Shown: in pieces, positions 45,113 to 59,999 of the stretch | Position numbering within the stretch: position 1 is the first letter of the stretch | Layout: every line of letters begins with the position of its first letter | NCBI RefSeq assembly: GCF_040802235.1 | Contig: NC_133166.1 | Coordinates: 113,660,991 to 113,724,990 of the forward strand | DNA: 64,000 nt | DNA from: Manis javanica | Taxonomy: Eukaryota; Chordata; Mammalia; Pholidota; Manidae | Direction of reading: 5' to 3' | The notes under the pieces: model-generated | What the model was told of the DNA's origin: nothing | Database searches by the model: none | Seen by the model: the letters and a program-made list of their open reading frames with translations, nothing else | Position numbers and translations under genes: made by a program

Positions 45113-46283
45113 CAAATGCCTAGGGTGCCTAACTGGTTTTCTTGGCTTCACTGGAGATGGCTGGTAATTATAGATCTGCTTTGTTTATGTAACTGTATTC
45201 CTATTATGTTAATGTGTGCACAATTTAGTTAGTAGTTTAAAACCGATACATGCTTAAGTTACTCTACAAGAAGATATGTCAAAGAAATAATCCTCCCATG
45301 TTTTCTTCCATCTGCTACCTCTATAGCTTTTCTTCTTCCTTCCTAATTATAACCCTTAAATAGAATTTGTGCCTCATATCGAATTTACCGAGTATCATAA
45401 TACCTCCAAGTGGTAAAGATACCTCAAGACAAATGCTGGGCATAGAAGCCACAGGGCATAAATCTGCAAAGAAGTAAAAAGCTAACCTTTTCAAACAATA
45501 TGGCTTCTCTCTCACTTAACCAACTTTACATCTCCCTGTATGGCCCCAGAAGATGACTGGTTAGCCAGAGACGGGTAAGATTCCTCAAGGGAGGAACAAC
45601 CTAAGACAGGCACAGTCACAGGGGGGCCATCAGGTGAGAAATTGGGGATCAACAGTGGTGAAGCTTAGAACCTCACCCCCCCTGTTTTGAGAGAAATCTT
45701 CTGCATCCATGGATGTTTTATTGCCCTTGTCTAGCTCGGATTAGCACATAGTCTACAGGCACACACCTGATCATCTACAATTGCTCTCTTACAACACTAA
45801 ACTATGTTTTCTACCTTTATCTTGCATCTACCTACCACTTCAGCATTTTATTAAAAATAAAAATAATAATAATAATAAAGGGAGAAATGTGGGATCCACA
45901 TATAAATCAAGTATAAAAATCAAACAAATATTCATATTTGACCTGATTGTTTAGAGTTCATAATGCGTGATCAAAACCGAAAGTTTCTGTGATGACTGCC
46001 CTTGTACTGTTCACCATGTAAGAACTTATTCACTATGTAAGAATTCGTTCACCATGTAAGAACTTGTTCGTTATGCTTCAGAAGATTGGAGACTGACGAG
46101 AATTAGGCTTGGGGTGGATTAATGATTGTGCATTGAGCATTGACTCCCCTATACAGAATTTTATTGTTGTTAACAACCATTTGATCAATAAATATGAGAG
46201 ATGCCCTCTCAAAAAAAAAAAAAAAACTAAAAAACTTTTTTTTAAAATGTAAATAAAAATTTGGAGCCTACAAAAAAAAAAAA
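45113..46283 (+). mobile_element. L1-mobilised retrocopy of an ERV transcript, polyadenylated, with 14-bp target duplication
   Basis: The copy holds the 3' part of an ERV, a polypurine tract (AAAGGGAGAAA) and an LTR start TGTGGGATCC at 45888. The LTR then stops shortly after an AATAAA signal, and a 16-base poly(A) follows at 46211. Next come about 45 bp with a second AATAAA and a second 16-base poly(A) ending at 46287. The whole is flanked by AAAAGTAGGTGATG (45099-45112 and 46284-46297). An LTR cut at its poly(A) site, an A-tail and a long target duplication are the signs of L1 reverse transcription, not retroviral integration. It is broken as a retrovirus. Confidence 0.85.
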
Positions 46284-46759
46284 AAAAGTAGGTGATGGAT
46301 GACCTGAGGTCCATAGTGTACCACCTATGTTTGGATGGTGAATGAGCGCGCACTGCTGTCTCCCTCTCTGATGCGACCACGGAGAAACTGCAGAGAGAAG
46401 TAAAGATTTCAGGAACAAACAAAACTACGGGAATAAGTGAGACATACCCCCTCCCAGAGACGATGGCCGCTTGAATCTACGTGTGTGTGTGTATAGGATG
46501 TGTGGGTAGGTGTACATGTGCATGTGTGTTATGTGTGTGGGCAGGGGCTGAAGTGGCAATAAGATGCCAGAGGGAAGCAGTTTGCCTTTAGTTCTTACAC
46601 TCCCTGGAGTTGTTGAGGGGCTGTCATTGCTCCGCCCTGCATTCGTGCCTTTCGCTAGTTACATATTGGGAACAAAAGTGGACACCACCAACCTTGGGCT
46701 TTCTCCCTGCCAGGCAGCCCACCCCCACTCCTCCTCTCTGCGCTCCCAACACACAACAT

Positions 46760-47450
46760 TATGAAAACGATCCAATTAAAAATGGACTCGACAGACACTT
46801 CAACAAGGAGGAAACACTGATGGCAAATAAGCACATGAGAAGGTTCTCATTCTCATTAATCATCAGGAAAATGCAAATTAAAACCGCAATGAGGTAAGAT
46901 TACAAACTTATCGTAAAGAAAATAAAAAGAACCAAAGGTCAATAAAGAACGTTAAGAAAACCAAAAGCTGGTTCTTTATAAGATACCAGATTTTTGTGAC
47001 AAAACTAATTAAGGTAAAAGAAAGGAGGTAAGTAAAAAAAAAAAATTTTTTTATACGTTATCCCAGATAATAGAAAGAAGAGAAAACATTTCCCAGAAAA
47101 TTTTATGAGGATAGTGAAATTAGTGAAATTTTTTATTCCCAAACCAGATAAGGACAAAGCAAAATTACATTTTCATTTCATTTGTAAACAGAGATGTTAA
47201 AGTCCTAAGCAAAATATACAATATTGTAGTAGAAATAATACACTAAATACAATAAATCAAGTAGGGTTTATTCAAGGAATTCATCAGAAAATGAATCAAT
47301 ATAATTCTCAACACTAATAAAAACGAAGGAAAAACAGCATGTGATAACATCAAGCAATGTAGAACACGCATTGGATAAGATGTGCTACTTATTATGATAC
47401 AAATTCTTACTAAACTAGGAATAGAAGAGTATTGGCTGAACTAGATGCCA
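46760..47450 (+). repeat. L1 ORF2 fragments, sense
   Basis: 46760-46895 reads as the L1 segment AAAATGGACTCGACAGACAC...GGAAAATGCAAATTAAAACC. 46900-47450 contains further L1-like A-rich sequence (GAATTCATCAGAAAATGAAT). Decayed. Confidence 0.65.
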
Positions 47451-49896
47451 AAAAGTCTAGCAAATGTTATACATAATGGCCCTCAGCCCAGACACCCTGA
47501 CCAAGGCAGTGGCGAGCCCGAGCCCAAGAACAGGCGTCTCCTTGCTTCATGCCTACTATGTCCCTTTAAGGTCAGAAACAAAGCAGTACAATTTCGTATA
47601 AGTGCACTTCAGTATTATGGAGGTTCTGGTCACTGTGTTTAAGAACTAAAAAGAAATATAAGGTATAATGGCTGGAAGGGAGGAGATAAATTCTCATGGA
47701 CAAATGATGTGCTCATTTACCTAGAAGGGCCTCTGGAAACAGCACATTATTAGAATCAATAAGATTTCAGCAACATTGCCAGATACATACCTATAAAACT
47801 AGTAGTATTTCTAGTATTTCTCTGTGCCTCCCATACCCAACTAAAACATAAAATATTCACAGCAGCAAGATACCAGGCATTGAGAATTTATAAGAATATG
47901 GGGTGGGCAGAGGGTTTCTAGCACAGACTAGTGACAACGATGCACTAGGAATTGAGCACATGCATGTGTGCACACTCGTGCACACACACACATATGCAGT
48001 CCAGCGGACAGGAGGACTGGCCTAGGACTACCTTGTGACCATACCATGGGAGGAATGAACCTCAGAAATCTATTGCCCACAGGGCAAATGGATAGACGTG
48101 AGGGCCACTCAGGGCAAACAGGGAAGCTGAGTCAGGCTAATGGCCACTCAGAGAGGTGGGAAAGGAACAGGGGCAGGAGGGCTGGGGGTGGAGAAATACT
48201 AGCCATGACCAGCACCCCCCTTAATAGCCCAGACCCAGGCCCCTACCTGCAAAGGAAGACCCTGGGGCTGGCTGTCCCTGTGAGGCCCTGGAGAGGCCTC
48301 TGCGCTGCCCAGTGAGCTTCCATTCCCTACAGTGTGTGTGTGTGTGTGTGCGCGCGCATGCAGTTGTGTTTGAGTGTGTGACAGTGTGGAAAGGTACGGC
48401 GTGAGTGTGAACGTGCGAGTGTGTGCCTGCAGCTGGGGAGTGTTGTCTTTGACAGGGCTGTAGATTTTGCTGCAAGGGAGAATGTAGCAGAGAAGGACCT
48501 GTTCACAGGTTTTGATATAAAATTGCAAGTGTTTCTTTGCCTTGTTTCTCTTTGATTTTTTTGCAGCTCATTGAATACCAGACATTGAGACTGGGAAAGG
48601 CAAAGTTCAGGTGGCTTTTGCTCAGGTCAAATGAGAAAATTAAGCTTTTCGGGAAGAGGACGAAAAGAGATTTGTATGTCAAGGGATAAAGAAGGTGTTT
48701 GTGGGACCAGAGGGAGAAGTTTGGGGTGGGGAGGCAGTGACCCTAGGCCCAGGCCACTGGGCGGGAGCCTGGAGCACATTAAGGCCCAGGCACTGTGCTG
48801 ATGGAGACTTGGCCTGGCCCTCACGTGGGCCTGAAATGCTGGTTCCAGAACAGTGCCTGTCCTTGCCTAGACTACCTGTGGCTGGGTGAGTCCCAGAGGG
48901 GGCCACCCTTCCACCCTACCTGCAGTAAGGACATTGTTTTATTGGCCACATAAAAGTTATTGATATACTAATGGTGTTCTTCAGGCTTCTTATTGCCCCT
49001 GCAGAATCACTGTTCTAGTGACCCGTTGGGCAGGAATCCAGTTCTGCACACTCCACCCCATTGCACTTCTGAGCTCTCATTTGGGTTTTCTTTCTGCCTC
49101 CTGGAGACCACCCCTTCTCCAATCCCTCTGATGCCTAGACTCACGAGGCCCAGCAAGGAACAGTGTCCCCCAGTGACTGCCTCTCCTCCTAGGTCCCCAT
49201 CTCAGGGAAGGAGGAACCCCTTAGTTTCCCTTGAGGCCTCCTTCTCCACTGCCACCAAGTTCAGAAGCTCCCACCTAGGTGTGTTTTGGAGAACTTGCCC
49301 AGGGCCCAGGCCAGATGAGCCCGACGTGGGGGGCCTGGCTCCCCTGCAGCCATGGCTCACTTTCCAGGAGGGGTCTTGACAAAAACGCTGCATGGATGAT
49401 CCCCACTGCTGGGCTCTGCATCACGGCCATCAGGGGGTCCTGGAGTAGGGCCTGAACCTCTGGAAACAGGTTCTGAGGCAGACAGATGGCGTAAACAGCA
49501 CTGAAGCTCTTCCTGGAACCCTTTGCAATTGTCCTAATCCTGATGACACTGAGGGACACAGCTCAGTTGGTGCTACTGTGCCAGAAACATCCAACATCTG
49601 CTAATGAGACTTTTGAAAGGCTTTGGATTGGGTGGAGGGGTTTGTCTAGTGTCTCTTGGTCCAGATAGATTTCTAAACACCATATCATTCTTCTTGTTAT
49701 TATTTTTACAGTGACTTTCTACTTAAAACAGGTGGTGCCCATTTCCTGTTAGGGGAGTGACAGGTAATGTGTTAATAAATAAGTGTATTTTAGTTGGAGT
49801 GAGGCAATTCAGAGAAATTTCAGAAGTAGGAAACATTGAGGTACCTGACAAGAACCAGGAAGGTGGAATCCAGATGAATGGCAGGTATGAAAAACT

Positions 49897-49898
<2 letters not shown>
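47451..49898. other. Gene-free interval before GSTP1
   Basis: Holds a short GT microsatellite at about 48330-48358 and otherwise unique-looking sequence. Frames up to 128 residues (48993-49379 plus) lack domains and have overlapping antisense frames. No enhancer can be named from sequence alone. Confidence 0.4.
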
Positions 49899-49945
<47 letters not shown>

Positions 49946-49949
49946 TGTG
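49899..49949. repeat. (GT)n microsatellite
   Basis: About 50 bp of near-pure GT, roughly 80 bp before the LTR that precedes GSTP1. Confidence 0.95.
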
Positions 49950-50028
49950 TTCAGGGCAGGGGGTGTGTCCATCTCTGTGTGGCGTCTATTGTGTCCTTTT
50001 CTGCAGGCAAAAATGTCTACATGCAGAG

Positions 50029-50442
50029 TGTGAAACAATAAAGGGCACCTCATTTAAATTAAGACTTGGGAGGCAGTGGGAGGGGCGCACCACCACCCCA
50101 CGCCAACTACAGACCCCACAGGAAGGGGTCACCTTGTTCCCCAAAAGGCGGGATCCGACTGAACTTCCCGGCAGGAGGATAAAAGATTTTCTCCTCCCGC
50201 AGCAGCCGCCCAGTCGGGGACAGACTGTCCCAACTCAGCCAACGCGAGGCCATCGCCACCCCGGCCTCCCAGTTTCCTCCAAAGCAGCGCCGCCCAACTT
50301 CCTCCTTTTTCTCTCTTTTATTCTCCAGACTCGCTTGTGATTTTGTCACAACTTGCTTACCCTGAACTGCAATTCTTCGCTACTCCTGAATAAACCCATT
50401 TTGCTGATAAAATGACTGGCTGTCTTCGTTTTAAGGTAGACA
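50029..50442 (+). mobile_element. Class I ERV LTR directly upstream of GSTP1
   Basis: An LTR-like segment from TGTGAAACAATAAAGG to TAAGGTAGACA. Its 3' 120 bp match the LTR at 44639-45047 (CTACTCCTGAATAAACCCAT, then TTTTGCTGATAAAATGACTG). A TATA-like GGATAAAAG near 50177 and an AATAAA near 50390 fit an LTR in the same orientation as GSTP1. Its end lies about 170 bp from the GC boxes of the GSTP1 promoter. The left boundary is approximate. Confidence 0.65.
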
Positions 50443-50610
50443 CCTGCGTTTGTCCCTCTGCTATCTGAGACCCAAGCAGGGAAAGGGGCTGGACGGGGTG
50501 ACCCCCAAGGCATCTGGAAGGCGCTGGAGCCCGTCCCGCAGCCCCTGCGGGAGCCCCTCGGCCCCAGGAGGGTGTCTGGCAAGGCCGACAGGCGACCCGC
50601 GGAGGGAGCG

Positions 50611-50636
50611 GGGGGCGGGGCGGGGCGGGGCGGGGC
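50611..50636 (+). promoter_or_regulatory. GSTP1: GSTP1 promoter: tandem GC boxes (Sp1)
   Basis: Five overlapping GGGGCGGGG-type boxes, with another at 50657-50666 (GGGCGGGGCC), inside a CpG-dense block spanning roughly 50500-50900. No TATA box is visible between the boxes and the exon 1 donor at 50742, whereas remembered human GSTP1 has a TATAA motif there. Confidence 0.8.
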
Positions 50637-50645
50637 CCCGCGGCC

Positions 50646-50652
50646 TGACTCA
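50646..50652 (+). promoter_or_regulatory. GSTP1: AP-1 (TRE) heptamer in the GSTP1 promoter
   Basis: A perfect TGACTCA, 96 bases from the split start codon. The human promoter has TGACTCAGC, which also serves as an antioxidant response element. Here the two bases after the heptamer are CG, so the ARE consensus is only partly met. Confidence 0.8.
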
Positions 50653-50741
50653 CGCTGGGCGGGGCCACACAGCCCTCTCCGGCGGGGCGCCGCCCTCCGG
50701 GCCAGAGCTCTGCGGCCTGCTGCTGCGTGTCCTCCGCGACC

Positions 50742-53382
<2,641 letters not shown>

Positions 53383-53440
53383 GTGCCTGTGGCCCCCTCA
53401 ACAGGAGGAAGGAGGCTGCCTGCTCTCCTTTCCTCAGGAC

Positions 53441-53446
53441 AATAAA
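53441..53446 (+). terminator. GSTP1: GSTP1 polyadenylation signal
   Basis: AATAAA lies 59 bases after the stop codon, which gives the short 3' UTR typical of GSTP1. Cleavage is expected around 53460. Confidence 0.9.
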
Positions 53447-53460
53447 ATTTGCCAAACAGA

Positions 53461-56400
53461 ATGCAGTGCTGAGAACATTGAGTTTCTGGGGCCAGGGCTC
53501 TTGGGCGGGACAGGGCAGCTGGCTAGGATACTGGAACACTAAAACACAACTGAGGTATCTTCCTGGAGAACTCAGTGCAGTCTGTGTTTACTGAACTCCA
53601 GAACCAGGAAGAGAAATTACCATGGTCCTTGCCCTGGAGGTCCCCACAGTCCAGAGGGAGAGAAAAGACTCAGAAACATGCTCTCTTGTCCCAGCAGGCC
53701 ACCTGCCAGCGGGCCCCAGTCCAGGACCAAGCGGAGAGGTTCTGGCTGAGAGGGGTGGGGCGGGAGCCAAGCGCTCGGAGAAGCCAGGCTGGGTGGGTAG
53801 GCGGGTGGGTCAGAACACTTCTGTTCAGGTGGAGCTCTCCTGGCTTTTCCTGCATCAGGGCTATAGGGGCAACACTGGACCATCTGGGTGCTCCCCCACT
53901 GCCCACCGTCACCATCCACGGCAGCTGGGCAAAGAGAACAACTCGGTCTGGGCAAGCCGGCAGTGGGGTACCCACGGTGGTGAGAGGCCTATTTACGGAG
54001 GAGGAATCTGAGTCACAGCAAGTGTACATAACTTGCTTATGTTTGAATTGAGACACCACCAAGGTTATTCATCGTATTATTGTTTGTGGTCACAGCAGGT
54101 TGAAAACAGCCTAAGTGTCCGTCAGCAGGAGACTGGCTAAGTACATCAGGTGTGCACACACAATGGCTATGCTGTAAAAAGGAGCAAGGGGGCAGGTCAC
54201 GGGGCTGGAGCAGGTGAGGGCAGCTCTCTTTGCAAGGGGCTTTTTTCTATTGTTCACCTGCGACCCATGAGAAAATGAGACTTCCCTGTCCCCGTGCAGA
54301 TGAAGAGTCCCTATAATATGTTCTGGTCAGTAGGCTATGGGCAGAGAGGGTGAATCACTTCCATGACATCAAATAATTGCCAGAGCAAGAAACCCCAGCA
54401 CTGTCCTTGTCCTGCCCTGCTGCCCTGACTGGTGACAGCAGAGGCTCTGGCAGCTTGGTGTCCAAGTGAGGTCGTCTTGGAGCAGGGCCCCTGCTAATGG
54501 TGATGCACACACTCTAAGGTGGGGCTGTGACCTTGTGGTCTTCCACGGCTGGTGTTTTGGAGTTGTTGCTGCAGCATATCCTGACCCGTCCTGTCTGCCC
54601 CGCCCTTTGCTCTCAGCTCAGGCAAAGGGTGTCCAGTCATGTCCCACCGCCCTGCCTCTAAAGGTGATCAGGGAAGGGGCTGAGAGAGAGGGCCCACCCC
54701 AAGACTAGGCCCCTCTGGCTCCCCAGACCAGGGCCTGGAAGCTGTCAGTGATGTGAAGCTGAGAACATGTCCTCATTTTGGGGTGGAGGAAGATACCGAG
54801 CTGAGGGAGGTGGCTGGAGACAGACAAAAGGGACCAGGCCTCTCCCTGGCCTGGATGTTTGGCTACAGGGCCGGAGAAAGTGAAGTAGACAAGTAGGATG
54901 CTACCCGTGGGGTGCTGCCCAAGGACTGTTCCAGGGACGGACAGTGACTGGCCCCAGGAGAGCAAAGGAGAGTTTCAGAGCCGGCTGGCCGGCTCTTCTG
55001 CCCTAGGGTAGATGCTACGGCATGCGACAAGGCATCCCACGGCCCCACCGGTACAGATGGCACCTCACGCATCTCTCCTTTGGAACCTTCGCCTCCCTCA
55101 CAGCTGATTCTGCTGCCCTCTGAAAATAAGCCAAGACAGCAAATGGGTGCAGGCAGTGCTGTTTCCTCAGAGCTAGTTAGCAAGGGGGTCGGCCACCACC
55201 CCTTGCATCTGCAGAGACTCAAAGGTGGGCAGAGGGTGGAAAGGGAGGTTCAGGTGCGCCTTGATGGAGGCTGTCAGCTTGGGGGACAGAAGAGAGGCGT
55301 CCTATGTCATTGCTTAAGGGAGCAGATTTGGCTTGGAAAGGGAGATAAAAATGAGGGAAACTGCCACTTATTAACCAGGTCCTGGACACTTAAAGCAGTT
55401 GTGACAACAGTTATTTTTTGGCTTCCTCGGATGTTTCTAGAGTTGGCAGTTTGACTTCCTATGAGTCTGACTTATAATGGGCTGACTTCCTGGCTGGTCT
55501 GCTTTCCCCAGCCAGTTGCTGCAGGTGTGGGCCAGAGTTCTTTTTGTGCATGGTCTGACCATAGTCAGCTGTGTACCCAGCCACACCAACTGGGTGCCTC
55601 TCCTAAGGCATCTGAAACTCGAGTGGAGAGCCATTTGTGGGGAGAAAACAGAAGCCCATACACTCTCCTTTTGGGAAACAGCTCCCAGCTCTTTGCTGGG
55701 CCCTGGGAGACTGGAAACTTGATCATGAGGCACCAGAGGGCCAGCCTGAGTCACCCATCAGAATGCCAAGATACAGAGATGGGGTGCCAAACAGCATTGC
55801 CATTAGGAAACGTAATGAATGGCAGGACCTACTGAGCAGGCCCTGAGGCCCTGGGAAACTAGAGCAGGTGACTCATGTGGCCAATGTGCCTGCACCTGCC
55901 CCAGCTCTGCCCGGAGGGCCCTGGGAGCTAAACCTCAAGAACTCTGCTTTCTCCAGGCCCTGCCAGCTGGCTCCAACCAGGGTGGCAGACCTGAAGAACC
56001 CTAGAGAAGGAGCTCAATCGGGGCAGACCTAATGGCACATCTCACTGTCCACTTCTCCAGGAAAGACAGAAGGCATCATCAGACCTGGACAAAAGCCAGC
56101 GATCAGGAACTTGGAAAAGGCAAGACGGGGAGACTGGCATCAGGTTGTTTAAGGGAGGGGCTTGGGGGAGGCCTGGCACGCACACGTGCTGGTCCCGTGG
56201 GAATGCTCCCCGGACAATCAGCTGCAGAGTCTCCAAACAATCGGGATGGAAGGCACCGGGGGTCTGCGCTGCGCCCCTCTTCCCCAGCCAACCCAGTGCG
56301 TAGTCGGCGCGTTTTCAGGCATCTGTTGCCCTATAACAAGCTTGGTGGCTTCAATCGCCATCAGGAATGCAGGCGGAGCACGCGGATGCCTGAACTGCGC

Positions 56401-56640
56401 CTGGTCCCTCGGCACACTCAGTGGCAGGGGCTGGGCTCCTGCAGGCTGGTGTGGCGTCCGCACTCAATGCCGAGACCCCACGCCCCCCGCCCCCCACCAC
56501 CTGCCGGCTGCCGGAGCATGCTCAGAGAGACCCACACCCCGGCGGGAGACTGAGCCTCTGCGAGAAGTGGGAAGGGTCCAGTGGCTGGGCCCGTGTCCAG
56601 TAGACCTGGGGTGGGTTTTACAAGCCCTTGTCACCCAGAC
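53461..56640. other. Gene-free interval after GSTP1
   Basis: A MIR remnant in reverse is visible at 53985-54050 (ATTTACGGAGGAGGAATCTG). Open frames of 100-173 residues exist at 53575-54051 and 56032-56665 on both strands, but they have no domain and are explained by high GC content. No second GST copy or exon was found. Confidence 0.45.
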
Positions 56641-57500
56641 CTTCCATCAGCTTTCCTGCTCATAACGCAACAAGTATCGACGGACAATGAATAGCTGCCA
56701 GGCATTTGAACATTAACAGAAAACATAACATAAAAGAAAAATAATAAACAGAAGGAAAAGGAAACAGAGAAGACAGAGACCATGTAGGCTGCATAGGAAA
56801 ACTTCAAATAAACTTGAATCACTATCCTTAGGGAGACAAGATACTATCATTCGGAAGATCAGAAAGGGAGGCAGTTACAGAGGTCAGAGGAAAAAGAGGA
56901 CCTCCTGGAAATTAAAAATTGGACAGAAATGAAAACTGAGAGGATAAAGTTGGAAAATACGTATGAAAATAGGACAAAAAGACAAAAGCATGGAAAGATA
57001 AGAAAACAGAGTATTATTTGAGCAGTCCAGAGAGAGGGAGGGAGAAGAGAGTAGGGGAAAAAGCGGGCAGATCATGAAGTAAGTCAGTAACATTTCCCAG
57101 CACTGAGGGTGAGCCGTCTGGGTAAAGCCGGCAGTCCTGAGCACAGTACCTGAGGAAGGACCAGACTGACAGCTAAGCACTCATGACATTCCAGGCCCTC
57201 AGAAAGAAAACGCAGACGCGGCAACGCTCCAGAGAGAAAAAAACAAACCACACAGGGATAAGGGATTAGGAATCGCTCCAGATTTCTTGAGTGACTTTGA
57301 ATATGTCCACAAACAGTCTGACACTCGAGTGGCTGCCCTGATGAAGAGAATGCAACGGAGTGACACTGTGGGGCTTCCCAGGCTATTAGACAAGGTCACG
57401 GTTTCTCTTGAGATGCTCACTTCCATCATTGTGCAAAAAGTCCAGCTACGCTGAGGCTGCCACAGGGAGAGAGAGACCGAGGCAGAGGGGGCGTGAGCCT
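56641..57500 (+). repeat. A-rich, probable old L1 5' region
   Basis: A- and G-rich sequence (GGAAATTAAAAATTGGACAG, AAAACTGAGAGGATAAAGTT) of the kind seen in old L1 5' UTR/ORF1. The assignment is weak and no frame is conserved. Confidence 0.4.
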
Positions 57501-57850
57501 TAGCTGTGGCAGCCTCCGGCTGTTCTCCCTGCCCCGTCCGTCCAAGTGAGGGGAGAAACCCTCAAGGTGGCCCCAACCACAGCTGTGACACTTCTCTGCC
57601 ACATTCAGATGCAAGGGGCGCCGTGCCAGGAGGAGGAAATGAGTTTGTGATGTCCAGCCAGTCTCTACCACAGATCCACCAGCAGATGCCTGCATATTCA
57701 GGAACTCGAGATAACTTGATATGTAATAGCAGTGGCATCATAGATAAGTTTGAAAAGAAGAGTTATTTAGTGTTAGTAAAACTTACTCATGATAATGAGA
57801 AAAATTACTGGATCCTTACCTCATGCCATATACATCGATAAACTCCAGAT

Positions 57851-58036
57851 CAGTGGTTCTCAACTGGGGGACGATACAGTCCCCCAGATTCCATTTGGCA
57901 ATGTCTGGAGATATTTTTGTTGTCACAACTCGTGGGGTGCCACTGACATTTGGGGTGCTGCCAAACATCCTACCATGCTCAGGACAGCTGCCCACAACAG
58001 AGAATTACTCAGAACCAAATGTCAAGATAGAGAAAC
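57851..58036 (+). mobile_element. MER5A-like non-autonomous hAT-Charlie DNA transposon
   Basis: Starts at the MER5 terminal phrase CAGTGGTTCTCAACTGGGG and continues with TTTGGCAATGTCTGGAGATA, GTTGTCACAACTCGTGGGG and CCAAACATCCTACCATGC, in MER5A order. The right terminal repeat is decayed. It has no coding capacity, as is normal for this family. Confidence 0.92.
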
Positions 58037-59990
58037 ACCGCAGAACGGGTCACCTACGTATGAACGAGAAAGATAAAATGCTAATGAACAAAATTTAAGA
58101 GATTTCTTTTGACCTTGGGCTGCGGATGAATTTCTTAAAACAAGTCCCGCAAATGAGTGAACTTAACTACATCAGAACTGAGGATTTCTCTTGTACAGTG
58201 CTGGTTCTTATTTATCAGATAATCTAGAAAGATGATCAACACAAAGGAAATATTTGTCACATCGATGAAGGGAGTGAGGATTGTGGTTTATAATGCTGGA
58301 GCTGGCGTTCCCACAAATCTTGCAGAATCTCCTGAACCACAAAGACGACAAAAAACAAAACACACTCTGTATCTCATGAAAGGAAGAGACATCTGAAATG
58401 ATAACCGTTTGGAGCTTCTGTGCCCCAAATAACATACCCTGACATTCATAAAGTGAAAGCAAATAGGAAGACAAGGCGGCTGGAAACCACAGTTTAAACT
58501 CCACAGTAGGAAAACAGAGAAGGTGCTGTCCTTTCAATTGCTCTTGAGACATTTTACTATAATGAGCATATGTCATGGCTCAGAGAAAGCTTTAGAACAT
58601 TCCAGAGGGAGGGAGAAATAGTACAGAAAAGAGTGTCTCGTTATAAGGCAATAAAACAAAAAGTAACACCAGGAAACAAAAAGAGTCTAACGTTTACAGT
58701 TATATTAATGTATAATATTTATATAAGTGTCTCAATATGACTCATGTCAAAGAAAAAATCAAAACCAAAATTGCAGAACTCCTAGCAAATTATGACAAAG
58801 AAGCACCACATATTGGAAGCACTGGCCTGCTTGTCTTGAGTACTCTGGCTTTATAATTAGTCTTTTTAATTAGGGCAGGTCCCCCTGCACCTTGTTCTTC
58901 TGCAGAGCTGACCTGGCCATTCTTGGCCCTTTGTTCTTCTAATGTAAAACATACATCTTAGTGTCTGTTTTCCCAGTTCCATGGAAAGGCTTAATGGGAT
59001 TTCAACTGGAATTCGCCGTGAACTTACAGATTAATGTGGAGAGGCGACATGTTTGCGATACTAAGTCACCCAGCTGGTAAGGCCTCCTGAGCAGCTGAGG
59101 TGCTGGCTGGAGGTAAAGGGAGAGCGGGACTCTCCGAGGAGGAAGGAAGCCGTAAACGCTGGCAGTGGTGTCATGACCCATTGCGGCAGCACAGTCCATG
59201 TGTCCTTTGTGGCTCTGAGTTTTCTAAATTTGGAGGAAATTATCTTTGTGCGGTGCAAAGTGGGCACGGGAGGAAGAACATGTAACAGAAATCTAACAGC
59301 TCAACCTGTTTCTAATAATAAACACTCAACAGGCTTTTTTCTTTCTTTCTTTTTGCTGATTTACAAGACAGGGGCCGGCGCTTCTAAAACCTGGGCTCTT
59401 GAGGAACGGGGAAGATGAGTCTCACCTTGCTAACAGTTCAGGACTAGGCAAGGGCACTGTAAGCTCTTCTGACATCCCCAACAGCCATCACAGGCTCCAC
59501 TGGGTGAAGAAGAGACTGGAGCTGTTGTTCTAAGGGACAAAGGGTATGGAGAAAGGACTCCAACGGTTGACTTGGGGATGGGCAAAGGATAGACGTGGAG
59601 ATGCTCCAGATGCCTAGACCGGGTCTGCTGGCTGTCTGAATGCGGGTTTGCTGTCAGGTTGGTTCCGGGATGAGGAGCTGAGGGGACTGTGCTGGTGCCT
59701 GGAGCCTGTGCCCAACGGAGACCTCACAGATCCTCCCTGACAGACACTGCAGACAGTGTCCGGTGCTTCAGGGTGAGGATAAGCCAGAGAGGGACCCGGA
59801 GACTCTGGTGGGCTGACAGAGAGTGGCTTTCATGCCAGAACTAGAGAGCTGCAGAGTGTGTGGGGTGCCCACCCTGGAGAGCGGGAGGGAGACCGGGGCC
59901 TGATGCATCGTTAATTGTGTTGCTTGACCCAAATGCACTCACCTTGTCTTGTAGGTACCCCACCAGCCATGAGTGATTGACTTTACTTTC
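58037..59990. other. Gene-free interval with old L1-like sequence
   Basis: 58100-58260 resembles a sense L1 ORF2 fragment (TTGACCTTGGGCTGCGGATG, then TACATCAGAACTGAGGATTT). The rest is AT-rich or mixed with no exon, promoter island or RNA gene that I can recognise. Confidence 0.4.
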
Positions 59991-59999
59991 TCAAATTTA

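Noticed and set aside
53575-56665. Frames of 110-173 residues downstream of GSTP1, considered as a second GST or a new gene
   Set aside because: No GST motif, no exon-border pattern, overlapping antisense frames of equal length, and MIR sequence inside.
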